Below are positions 34,192-41,953 of a DNA stretch of 64,000 nt, piece after piece; the first letter of the stretch is position 1, and every line of letters starts with the position of its first letter. Source of the DNA: JBOEGW01 sp050633625. Its GTDB lineage: Bacteria > Pseudomonadota > Alphaproteobacteria > Rhodobacterales > Rhodobacteraceae. Under the pieces are notes generated by a model. That model searched no databases. It saw nothing but the letters and a program-made list of their open reading frames with translations, and had not been told where the DNA came from. The stretch spans positions 186,001 to 250,000 of the forward strand of contig JBOEGW010000011.1 of the NCBI GenBank assembly GCA_050633625.1. Direction: 5' to 3'. The position numbers and the translations under genes were made by a program.

Positions 34192-35412
34192 TCACTGTGG
34201 TATCGATCGCAAGGCAGAAACCAGAGTTCGCCTTGAAACGCCGCCATCTAGGGAATGATCGACCTCACCTGCATGAACGACCATGGTGTGCGTCGCCCCA
34301 ATCCTATGGCAGCCAATGGCAAAGCCTTTCTTTGCTTTAACAGCTTCATTGACTTTGAATTCAATCGCAAATGTGTGTCCACTGTGGAAGCTAAGCACGA
34401 GATCGATCTCATTCTGCTCCTTGTCTCGGTAGAATGCGGGCGTAGCGTTGCCCGATGATGCATTAACGATGGCTTCGATCGCGAAGCTTTCCCAGCTGTG
34501 GCCTATCGCGTCATGACCTCGAAGGTCTTCCATGGACCGGATACCAAGAGCTGCGTGAAGTAGACCACAATCTCTGACGTAGAAAACCGGCATAGAGTTG
34601 AGACTTTGATTGCTACCTGCTGGCCAGTTCTGCAGGCGTCGCAGGAGACCTGTTCTTTCGAGTAGGTTCAATGATTTTCTGACACTATCCCTTTTTACGG
34701 AGAGAGTATTAGCGCAGTTCGCATCGTCAAATTGCTCACCATTGTTGTTAGCAACATATTGAAAAACCTCAGGAAGACGATCGCTTGCATCGATGCTCCA
34801 ACAGTCGAAATCTTGATTTAGCAGAGAAGCAAGGTAATCCGATCTCCAGCCAAAGCTTTGCTCATCACTATCTGCATTGAGACTTTCAGGAAGACCACCG
34901 CGCAGCCAAAGGGCTTCTTTGCTCCACACGGGCGCATTGGTGGATTGGGCTTGCGGGTCCGTGGTGCTCGAAGGACCCTGAGTAGTCATCAGTGGTTTGC
35001 TATCGTTTAAATGTTCTATGACTTGGATCGGCGTAAGCTCCAGGTCTGTCATTATCCCAATCAGTGCACTGCTAAGCAATTGATCTGTCTTTGCATTTCG
35101 GCCGACCAGAATGAACTTTGGCGCGGAACGCCGGTGTTCGGCGCATGAGCGGATAATCGATTCTATTCTTGCTATTTGCACCCCTTCTATTGCGTCGACA
35201 CATAGGGCTTTCCCGCTGAATGCAGTTTGGATTTCTTGATGCGACATGCAAACAAGCTCCTCACCCGAAATCACTGCTGAACCATCGCCCATTTCGTCTG
35301 CCAGAGCTAACAAAAGAGAGGTTCGTCCAGCCCTGGGAAGAGCTCGAAGAAGAACGACCCCGCTGTGAAGCAGTTTTGACCGTAGCGTGTTCTGAGTGGC
35401 TCGAGCAATCAC
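34192..35412 (-). CDS. DUF4143-type ATPase-like protein with degenerate P-loop and PD-(D/E)xK tail
   Basis: 406 aa. The layout is that of AAA/DUF4143 proteins: N-terminal P-loop domain, winged-helix middle (SVKRDSVRKSLNLLERTGLLRRL) and C-terminal nuclease-like fold. The Walker A position reads LPRAGRTS (about 25-32), so the invariant Lys is Arg and one Gly is missing. The Walker B region LCVDAIEGV is also altered, and ATP hydrolysis is doubtful. The C-terminal domain keeps D337 and E351-x-K353 (NEIDLVL...FAIEFKV), a PD-(D/E)xK pattern. It starts 5 bp after the stop of the giant NACHT gene, so the pair is certainly co-transcribed. Confidence 0.75.
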   Translation of the reverse strand: MIARATQNTLRSKLLHSGVVLLRALPRAGRTSLLLALADEMGDGSAVISGEELVCMSHQEIQTAFSGKALCVDAIEGVQIARIESIIRSCAEHRRSAPKFILVGRNAKTDQLLSSALIGIMTDLELTPIQVIEHLNDSKPLMTTQGPSSTTDPQAQSTNAPVWSKEALWLRGGLPESLNADSDEQSFGWRSDYLASLLNQDFDCWSIDASDRLPEVFQYVANNNGEQFDDANCANTLSVKRDSVRKSLNLLERTGLLRRLQNWPAGSNQSLNSMPVFYVRDCGLLHAALGIRSMEDLRGHDAIGHSWESFAIEAIVNASSGNATPAFYRDKEQNEIDLVLSFHSGHTFAIEFKVNEAVKAKKGFAIGCHRIGATHTMVVHAGEVDHSLDGGVSRRTLVSALRSIPQ

Positions 35413-35417
35413 AACGC

Positions 35418-38400
35418 CTAGGGCCTAGTTACGTCCATCACGAAGACTTCGACGTTGCCTTTCTTGGCCACGTCGCTGTTTTCGATGAGAGCAATTCTAA
35501 GCTCTTCTGCAGAATCTGGGGATTTCGCACTACCGGTCGGTGCTTTTAGCTTCTTGTTTTGCGGGACATCGGGGCCAAACCAAAACACAAGGTAAATACC
35601 TTTGCGCTCAGCACGCCAATCGTTGCTATATAATCTGTCGAGTTGTGTGTCCGCGGCGTGCCAGAGGTCCTTATGCCATTGCCCCTTGACTTCAATGGGC
35701 AACATCAGCCGTTCAATTGTGCACCGTATGTCTGCGCGCTTGTCATCGGCGAGATGGCCTTCTGGCTCACAGAGAATTCCGTACGGATAGTCCCCAACCA
35801 TCTTCAAGAGAGTGTCTCGGCAGTCTTCTTCGTCCTTGGGAACGTCGTCCTTAAAAAAGTCTTTGTACCAATCAACTGGGTGGGACCGAATTTTGCGTTG
35901 CGCTTCAAGTAGCTCTTCCAGAACAACTGCTTGAAGTTGATCCATTGTTTTCGGTTGCCCATCGTTGAGCACTGACTCGAGATCGGCAAGTTTGGGAGGC
36001 ACATAATTTTCTTCGACAACCTTTTGCGCCTGTTCTGCAAGGGTCCTCTTCAGGTAGTTTGTATAGCCGTCCTCAGGTGCGTCACAAAGCGCGCGCAGTT
36101 CTTCAACTGCTTCGTCCGAAGTTAAGCCCCCAAGGCGATTGATCAGTGTACCCAGATAGTCTGCAGCGTCCCAAGGATTTGAATCGCCCGTTGTCCCGCC
36201 ACTGGGATGAGGCACGTTCGACCAATGCTTTCGAAAGCATCGTATGATCCAAGAAAGCTGCGCGGCAGAGAGTGGTACCGGCTGACCTTCATCTCGGCGT
36301 CGACCGAAACGAGATCGCAAGTGCCAAAGGAAGTCGCGGTCATCACGTCGCGCGCTTAAAATCTCTTCTTGAACAGCTTCATAGTCGACAAGTAGTGCAA
36401 CCGCGTCCCAGTCAGAGCGCCGTTCATCATCGTCGATATTGCTCGCTCTACGTTTGCCGACATATTGTTTCAAAAACCTGAAATCGCCAGCTGCTATGAC
36501 ACAGTCGATAAGCTCAGTTTCTGCTCGATGCGACATGTTCGGAAACCGTTCGAGCCATTCACATGCCAGGTTGGTCGCCATGTCATCGCCAGTCGTGCCA
36601 CGGGAAATCTCATAGAGCCCATCAACGTGTTCCTTTTGGGCTTCCAACTGTGGTTCCACTCGCAAGCGCCAAAACTTCTCCCAAAGCCCTGGTCTGTTCT
36701 TGATTTCTCGCTCCACAACTTCAGAGACTTTGTCGATTTTGGCATGATCCAAAATATGGGTGAATCGAATTTCAAGAAGAACAGCGAGTAGCCTCTCGTC
36801 AGACAGATCATCAAAAGGCCTATTGTTGCGAACCCTCTCAGCAGCTGCAGCGACGAAAATATATGCGGCGTCCCAGCGCTTGCTTTCGGCGTAGGAAGTA
36901 GCAATTTCTTGAGCGGATGGCGTTGATCGTTCATTCGAAAGAAAAGCTTCGAAGCCTTCGAACGCAGCAGCTTGAAGTTCCTGGCCCAACCATCGCTCGA
37001 TCCGTTCATGGGCGGGCACGTCGTCGCCCATGTCCGAGAAAAGGTTCAAGTACGCCTTAGCAGGATTAACGACTTCGCCATATCGCCCGCCGCGAAGATC
37101 GTCGATGTGTTGGAGAAAGTTGGCTCTGTGCTCCGCCCACGATTTCTGCTGTTCCCCGTTTCGTTTTCGGTCTCGATCTTCCTGCTCTATTTGCCAATCT
37201 GGAACCTGTGGGTTGGCTAGTTGTTTGAGGAACGCCTGGCCATCTCTATCGGTCGCGAACGGAATGGCTGCTTTGCGCACGCTCTTTCCGCGTTCGTCAT
37301 CGTGGGGACACAGGCGGACGAGGTCCTTCCAGCGGTCTCCTTCGGCCTCGGCCAAAGGATCAAGACACTCCAGAAGGGCAATGATGTCGCCTTCATCTGG
37401 GTACAGCCCGTTTAGTCTGTCGCTGAGCCTCCAACCCCGCATCCAGACCGTCTTGGAGCCAGCCTCTTCCAACAATGCAACACGCTGAATTGTTCGTCTC
37501 GCATAAATGTTGTTTTTCAGCCAGTTTGAGATTGCTTTCTGAGAGTCGTCTCGAAAGCCACGACATTCTCCAATAGACGACAGCCACTTCCATAGTTTCA
37601 TCGGGTCGACATTGCCCAACGCCAAGCGTCTTTCGGTTAGCGCATAGACCACGTTGATGGCATCTGAGTTCTCGAAACGATCGAAGTCTTTGCCGGGCAG
37701 GGCACTCAGGTAGTCGGCCAAAATGTCGAGAACGGGTTCGATCCGTTCATCCGGAAGCCGTTTCTCTAAACCCCACAGCACCCCACTGATCCTATGTCGC
37801 TGTTTGTGAGGAAGTGCACACAGGCTGAGCCCGCTAAACGCTACAATTAACTCAACGATTTGGGTGTCCGTTGGACCTGCAAAGCTGATACCAGGAAGCA
37901 ACTCCACCGCGAGTCGTAGCGAATTTTCATCCGCTAGACTGTGAAGATCTGCGAGCATCTGAGCCCAGTCAATCTCATCTTGTGACAAATCGGACAGTGC
38001 ATCACCAGCTATTCGTCGTTCGTGGAACGTCACATTTGGATCAAGCACCATGTCTTTGAGGGTTTTAGAAAGCAAAGGCGCAACGGGGGACCCAGAAACC
38101 GAATGCAAGAGCATTGCTCTTAGAAAGAATGGCGTTGACCTAGATACAACTAAGTCTCTGATTTCTTTGTGAAGAGATGTCTTCGCAATACCTTTCAATG
38201 AGTGTGTCTTATCAAAGTCATAGTACCGGGGGTCACGGTCACCTAGGTCGAAGAGGGCTTCCAAAAGAGCGCGCGACTGAGAATCCGAAAAGTCATCCGT
38301 ATCGCTATACTCCACCACTCCCATTGGATCGGCAGCAATAACATGCGTGGCCAGGCGAGCGTCTTGGGCAAGCCATGCGTGCACACCTCTCAGACTAGCG

Positions 38401-39443
38401 GGAACAAGCCCATATCCATGAAACAGCTTAAGCAGGCGTCGACGTTTTCTGTCAGTGTCCGCCTTTTGCGCAAGCCAACGAGCCGCGAGGAACTCGCCAA
38501 CGCTCCTATGCGTGTAGCTGAACCTATCTGGGTCGCCCTCAACGTTGCTTGTGAGCAACCGACTGCCTAGGACCGCATCAAGAGCTTGCGTTGATGCCAG
38601 CATACCCACTTCCGTCACAGAAAGATCATCTTGGTCCATTGCCGGAACAGGTGATCTGGAAACTGCTCTCTTGCCAGTTAGAATGAGAGAAGAAAATGCA
38701 GCCCCAGCGGCATCAAGAGCTTCGTTTTCACTTAACCTGGATAGCGAGGCATTCGGCTTTTGTTGACTGTGCTCGGCCCACAAATTCTCCACTGCAAGTC
38801 GGAATAGCGCCGCTTTCGAGGTGGGCAGTTCTTCACTGTTTGCGACCGCTCTAATCAGCTTCAGCGTTTGAGGGTTGCCAAACAGCCCTTCAAGACCGTT
38901 TTCCTCAAAGTGGGTGAGAACAGTCTCGGCGCGGTCATTTTCCATATCCTCCGACAACAGACTACGAGCATCGTCTCTAGAGATAGGTTCCAGAAATAGC
39001 TCCAGTGGATCATTGCCATAGGCATCCCCTATAGCTTGTACGCTCGTGGCGCTTCTCCAATCAGCCACTCGGCATGAAAGAATGAAGTTGGGAAACCCTG
39101 ATTCTTCAAGAGAAGCTAGGACGGCGTCGACAGCATCTCCTTCAGCTTGAACAGCTATTTCATCTAGTGCGTCTATGACGAAGGTAGTCGCGTCACCCAA
39201 GAGTCTTAAGGGATTGGTCGATCGGATCAGGCGTCTTGCGTGAACAAATTTGTAGCCAGCCTCTTGTCCGATTTCCTCTAGTAGTGTCGTCTTTCCCATT
39301 CCAGCATCGCCCAAAACGACTATGGGAGTGGTCCGACCTAAAAGATCAGTTTGGGGCAGCTCAAAAATTTTTCCTTCAGCATCTACTCCACTGAGCCTTC
39401 GGGCAATATTGGTTACTGTCATTGTTCTTTTGCCGTCGCTCAA
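35418..39443 (-). CDS. Giant NACHT/STAND NTPase with C-terminal PD-(D/E)xK-like domain
   Basis: 1341 aa. An N-terminal NACHT-type STAND NTPase has Walker A GDAGMGKTT (45-53), Walker B FVIDALDE (88-95) and sensor SCR (123-125); the arginine-rich winged-helix region follows (YTHRSVGEFLAARWL near 305). Residues about 400-1150 are helical repeat-like (Leu/Ala/Asp-rich), suiting a ligand-sensing superstructure. The C-terminus shows a restriction-endonuclease-like pattern, ADIRC then PIEVKGQ (about D1238, E1251-x-K1253). This resembles Avs/bNACHT defence proteins, but with the nuclease-like part at the C-terminus rather than the N-terminus. Partner genes are the 98-aa membrane protein upstream and the DUF4143-type gene downstream. 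Confidence 0.78.
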   Translation of the reverse strand: MSDGKRTMTVTNIARRLSGVDAEGKIFELPQTDLLGRTTPIVVLGDAGMGKTTLLEEIGQEAGYKFVHARRLIRSTNPLRLLGDATTFVIDALDEIAVQAEGDAVDAVLASLEESGFPNFILSCRVADWRSATSVQAIGDAYGNDPLELFLEPISRDDARSLLSEDMENDRAETVLTHFEENGLEGLFGNPQTLKLIRAVANSEELPTSKAALFRLAVENLWAEHSQQKPNASLSRLSENEALDAAGAAFSSLILTGKRAVSRSPVPAMDQDDLSVTEVGMLASTQALDAVLGSRLLTSNVEGDPDRFSYTHRSVGEFLAARWLAQKADTDRKRRRLLKLFHGYGLVPASLRGVHAWLAQDARLATHVIAADPMGVVEYSDTDDFSDSQSRALLEALFDLGDRDPRYYDFDKTHSLKGIAKTSLHKEIRDLVVSRSTPFFLRAMLLHSVSGSPVAPLLSKTLKDMVLDPNVTFHERRIAGDALSDLSQDEIDWAQMLADLHSLADENSLRLAVELLPGISFAGPTDTQIVELIVAFSGLSLCALPHKQRHRISGVLWGLEKRLPDERIEPVLDILADYLSALPGKDFDRFENSDAINVVYALTERRLALGNVDPMKLWKWLSSIGECRGFRDDSQKAISNWLKNNIYARRTIQRVALLEEAGSKTVWMRGWRLSDRLNGLYPDEGDIIALLECLDPLAEAEGDRWKDLVRLCPHDDERGKSVRKAAIPFATDRDGQAFLKQLANPQVPDWQIEQEDRDRKRNGEQQKSWAEHRANFLQHIDDLRGGRYGEVVNPAKAYLNLFSDMGDDVPAHERIERWLGQELQAAAFEGFEAFLSNERSTPSAQEIATSYAESKRWDAAYIFVAAAAERVRNNRPFDDLSDERLLAVLLEIRFTHILDHAKIDKVSEVVEREIKNRPGLWEKFWRLRVEPQLEAQKEHVDGLYEISRGTTGDDMATNLACEWLERFPNMSHRAETELIDCVIAAGDFRFLKQYVGKRRASNIDDDERRSDWDAVALLVDYEAVQEEILSARRDDRDFLWHLRSRFGRRRDEGQPVPLSAAQLSWIIRCFRKHWSNVPHPSGGTTGDSNPWDAADYLGTLINRLGGLTSDEAVEELRALCDAPEDGYTNYLKRTLAEQAQKVVEENYVPPKLADLESVLNDGQPKTMDQLQAVVLEELLEAQRKIRSHPVDWYKDFFKDDVPKDEEDCRDTLLKMVGDYPYGILCEPEGHLADDKRADIRCTIERLMLPIEVKGQWHKDLWHAADTQLDRLYSNDWRAERKGIYLVFWFGPDVPQNKKLKAPTGSAKSPDSAEELRIALIENSDVAKKGNVEVFVMDVTRP

Positions 39444-39487
39444 AGATGTTAAGTCTCATGTCGGTCTAGCCATGCAGTGTGGCACGC

Positions 39488-39784
39488 CTAACCGCTCGTC
39501 AATCGCCTCAGCCTGCGATCAGCAAAATGCAGAGTAAGCACCGAACCAGTAAGCACTGGAACTAAGATGCCTGCGGCGGCAACCGAAAGAAGCTGCACAG
39601 CTTCAAGTGCGCTAAATGTCGGTCCTTGGTCGAAAAACTGAAGGCAAAGGCAACCCACAACATAGTAGAGACAAACTGCCACATGAATCGTAAACAGAGC
39701 TTCGAGAGGTTCGACTGCTAGACGTCGTGCCCGCTCTAGCGACGCTCGGCGCAGCTTCTTCCAGTTTTCGCTTGGTTCTTGCAT
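39488..39784 (-). CDS. Small two-helix membrane protein in the NACHT operon
   Basis: 98 aa with an amphipathic basic N-terminus (KKLRRASLERARRLA) and two transmembrane helices at about 30-51 (FTIHVAVCLYYVVGCLCL) and 62-86 (AVQLLSVAAAGILVPVLTG). I recognise no named family. It sits 4 bp after the XRE regulator stop and 44 bp before the NACHT gene, so it is part of that operon. Small 2-TM proteins in such places are often effectors or anchors; that role is inference. Confidence 0.65.
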   Translation of the reverse strand: MQEPSENWKKLRRASLERARRLAVEPLEALFTIHVAVCLYYVVGCLCLQFFDQGPTFSALEAVQLLSVAAAGILVPVLTGSVLTLHFADRRLRRLTSG

Positions 39785-39788
39785 TTGC

Positions 39789-40211
39789 CTACTCCCTTAC
39801 GAGTTCAATCCAAGTGTGAACGTCATCGTCCGTTACTTCCCGCCCCTCGATTTGCGACTGGTACCACCGCGCGACAATGGCACCACGTTTTTCACTTTTG
39901 ACCTTGATGCCAGCACCTTCCAGGTACTGATCAAGTGAGGTTTCGATCCTTTTCAAAGCCTCAAAATCGTGACCGACGCGGATCGACTTTGTGCCTAGAA
40001 GTAACCAAGCAACGTCGACCTCGTATCGGCTGTGCATCTTGATAAGCGCTTCGACTGGGATGCCGCGCTTACCTTTCTCATAGCTGTGATATGCCCGATG
40101 CGAGACGCCAATCGCTTCCGCCATCGCGGCCTGAGAAACGCCTATTTCGCTGCGTGCGATGGCCAGGCGTGCACCTACTTCCGCAAACATGTCAGCATCT
40201 TCTTGCGCCAT
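39789..40211 (-). CDS. XRE-family regulator
   Basis: 140 aa. The N-terminal HTH reads VGARLAIARSEIGVSQAAMAEAIGVSHRAYHSYEKGKRGIPVEALIKM, quoted here only by its segments, and is Cro/CI-like. The C-terminal half (FEALKRIETSLDQYL; VTDDDVHTWIELVRE) is helical and of unknown role. First gene of the NACHT operon and divergent from the excisionase-integrase genes, so it probably controls one or both. A palindrome in the shared promoter region fits its operator. Confidence 0.88.
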   Translation of the reverse strand: MAQEDADMFAEVGARLAIARSEIGVSQAAMAEAIGVSHRAYHSYEKGKRGIPVEALIKMHSRYEVDVAWLLLGTKSIRVGHDFEALKRIETSLDQYLEGAGIKVKSEKRGAIVARWYQSQIEGREVTDDDVHTWIELVRE

Positions 40212-40224
40212 TCAGACTTCCCAA

Positions 40225-40268
40225 TTGACGGAAGCGCAATTTTGTATAAATATCGCACAAAATGACGC
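40225..40268 (+). promoter_or_regulatory. Divergent promoter/operator between XRE gene and xis-int
   Basis: An inverted repeat, ATTTTGT-N11-ACAAAAT (40239-40263), has outer GCG/CGC extensions (40234-40268). It overlaps an AT-rich TATAAATAT box, with TTGACG 17 bp before AAATAT on the plus strand. The position suits XRE repression of the integrase genes and of its own operon. Confidence 0.5.
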
Positions 40269-40366
40269 ATATTCCCGTTTTGATCCATCTGAGCACGTCA
40301 GAAGATACCAAACAAGCGATTCCATGCGTACGCACGATTCAACTCAAGCGGAAAAGGATGACGGAA

Positions 40367-40714
40367 ATGGCAGAGACCGACAAATCAGACAGCTCTCAAA
40401 TCCTGGGGCTTGGGAAGACGCCCGCCCAATGGGTCGAGGTCATGTCTGGAATGGGGATCGACATCTCGGAGCGCACACTGCGAGAGCGTGCCAACGAAAC
40501 GGGGGCATTTTATCGGCTCGGGCGGACAATGCTAATCACACCCGCACAGATCGACAAGATTTTTGAAGGAGGCCAGGCATGCCGCTCCAAATCTACAAGA
40601 GGGGTCGCTTCTACTGGGCTAAGGGCTGGGTCGAGTACAACGGAAGGCCAATCGCTGGCCCATACCGGCGAAGCACTAAGGCATCTACAGAAGCGGGCGC
40701 ACGGGACTGGATAA
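40367..40714 (+). CDS. Excisionase-like small DNA-binding protein
   Basis: About 115 aa from the ATG at 40367, which has AAGG 9 nt upstream; other in-frame starts are 40262 and 40358. The core reads LGKTPAQWVEVMSGMGIDISERTLRERANETGAFYRLGRTMLITPAQID, quoted by segments, and resembles an excisionase/AlpA-like winged helix that decides recombination direction. The last 45 residues (from 40579) overlap the integrase start in another frame and have no clear fold, so the functional part is the first ~70 residues. Confidence 0.6.
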   Translation: MAETDKSDSSQILGLGKTPAQWVEVMSGMGIDISERTLRERANETGAFYRLGRTMLITPAQIDKIFEGGQACRSKSTRGVASTGLRAGSSTTEGQSLAHTGEALRHLQKRAHGTG

Positions 40715-41673
40715 ACCGGGAGACAGAGCTCCAGATACGTCGCCATGTCGTTGGCGATGAGCCGAGCAAGACGTTCTCCGATGCAATCATGCTTTACAAC
40801 GCCTCTCCCAAGACCGCGAAGCAGTTGATCCCCATTGTCGAAGAGATTGGCGACATGCCCTTGGGTGCCATCTCTGGTGCGCTTCTGAAGGGCCTTGGCC
40901 CCAAACTTAAACCCAAGGCATCGACCGACACATGGTGGCGCGAGATTGTGACGCCAGCGAGTGCGGTCATCAACAACGCGCACGAGCTGGAAGGCACGCC
41001 TCTGATCCGTGTGAAGCCCTATGACAAGTTTGAGCGGATCGCTCAGGACAAGCGCCGGGGGAAGCTCAGCCGGGTTGAACGCAAGCCCGCCGACAAGGAG
41101 TGGATCGAGTCCTTCTGCCGAGCCGCTGATCCGTACAACGCCGCCTTGGTCCGTTTCATGTTCGAGACGGCGGCGCGGATCGATCAGGCTGTCTCGGTTG
41201 AGCCTGACGATCTGCGACCCGCTGAGAACAAGGTCAGGGTCAAAGCACAGAAGGGCCACCCAGAAAGTTGGATCACCGTTTCACCTCAAATGATGGATGA
41301 GTTGCTGGCGTTGCCACCCAAGCGCCCGAAGAACCGCAAGACCGGCAAGTTCATGAAACCGCGTGTATTCGGCTACGGGAGTTCAACGGGCTACAACACG
41401 CGTTGGAAGACGATCTGCAAGAGCGCAGGCATCCCGTATCTCTCGGCGCACCCTGCAGGCAGGCATGGCTTCTTCACCGAATTGGTCGTGCGCCAAGGCG
41501 TCGATCCTGTCACCGCCGCCAAGGCTGGCCGCTGGTCTGACCCCAATTTGCCCATGCGCATCTATGCCCACGCAGAGACGGATGAGGCCGATGTTAGAGC
41601 CCGATTTCGTACAAACCACGTACAGGCGGACACTGTACAAACACCCAAGAGCAACGAATCACAGAAGGAATAA
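40579..41673 (+). CDS. int: Tyrosine-type site-specific integrase
   Basis: 364 aa. It starts MPLQIYKRGRFYWAKGWVEY (arm-binding domain), then a core-binding domain and the catalytic domain: Arg in FETAARIDQAVSVEP, HPAGRHGFFTE for the second His-Arg box, the GRW segment (AAKAGRWSDPN) and the nucleophile Tyr in MRIYAHAE. The H-x3-R spacing is a variant common in alphaproteobacterial integrases. It lies 14 bp from attR, so it is the integrase of this element and uses the tRNA-Arg 3' end as its site. Its last codons contain three arm-like 8-mers. Confidence 0.95.
   Translation: MPLQIYKRGRFYWAKGWVEYNGRPIAGPYRRSTKASTEAGARDWINRETELQIRRHVVGDEPSKTFSDAIMLYNASPKTAKQLIPIVEEIGDMPLGAISGALLKGLGPKLKPKASTDTWWREIVTPASAVINNAHELEGTPLIRVKPYDKFERIAQDKRRGKLSRVERKPADKEWIESFCRAADPYNAALVRFMFETAARIDQAVSVEPDDLRPAENKVRVKAQKGHPESWITVSPQMMDELLALPPKRPKNRKTGKFMKPRVFGYGSSTGYNTRWKTICKSAGIPYLSAHPAGRHGFFTELVVRQGVDPVTAAKAGRWSDPNLPMRIYAHAETDEADVRARFRTNHVQADTVQTPKSNESQKE
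41608..41641 (+). repeat. Candidate integrase arm sites near attR
   Basis: CGTACAAA (41608-41615), CGTACAGG (41619-41626) and TGTACAAA (41634-41641) lie inside the 3' coding end of int, 47-80 bp from attR. They match the two motifs near attL in sequence and orientation. Confidence 0.45.
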
Positions 41674-41687
41674 CGCTATGAACGGTT

Positions 41688-41730
41688 CCCTCCTAAGGGG
41701 CAGGTTGCAGGTTCGAATCCTGCCGGGGTC
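41688..41730 (+). repeat. attR: 43-bp direct repeat (tRNA-Arg 3' fragment)
   Basis: Identical to 28370-28412. It is followed by ACCA, the native discriminator and CCA of the original chromosomal tRNA gene. It lacks the 5' half and is not a functional tRNA. Confidence 0.93.
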
Positions 41731-41887
41731 ACCATATTTTTGGGTGCAATGCATAGATTGCGACGCGATTTGGGGGTTAGATTTCGTCTCGCGTTTGCGA
41801 ACATAGTTCTGCCGTTCGTTTGGTCTGCTTCACGCTACCGCGAGATGCCTCCAGCGCCACCCATACGCCAACCTAACTGCCAACCGA

Positions 41888-41931
41888 ATTTGGATTGGCG
41901 CATGGGCTACATTTGGATTGGCGCATGGGCT
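41888..41931 (+). repeat. Two-copy 23-bp tandem repeat
   Basis: A 21-bp identical unit beginning ATTTGGATTGGCGCATGG starts at 41888 and again at 41911 (period 23). It lies in the 223-bp non-coding stretch between attR and the capsule genes. Nothing else is evident in that stretch. Confidence 0.75.
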
Positions 41932-41953
41932 GCATTTTGGGCCGCTGGAAAGG

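Larger units (their letters stand above)
28370..41730. mobile_element. Integrative mobilizable element inserted in tRNA-Arg(CCT)
   Basis: About 13.4 kb bounded by 43-bp perfect direct repeats of the tRNA 3' end. It contains a replication-initiator-like gene, a ColE1-type mobCABD set, two minus-strand cargo operons, higBA, an XRE regulator, an excisionase-like gene and a tyrosine integrase adjacent to the right repeat. There is no conjugative type IV secretion system, so transfer would need a helper. By eye the mob block is more GC-rich, and the cargo (31.6-40 kb) more AT-rich, than the chromosome on either side, so the element looks like a mosaic. Confidence 0.93.

Noticed and set aside
41688..41733. 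A second tRNA-Arg gene
   Set aside because: Only the 3' half is present; it is the attR copy of the integrated element.
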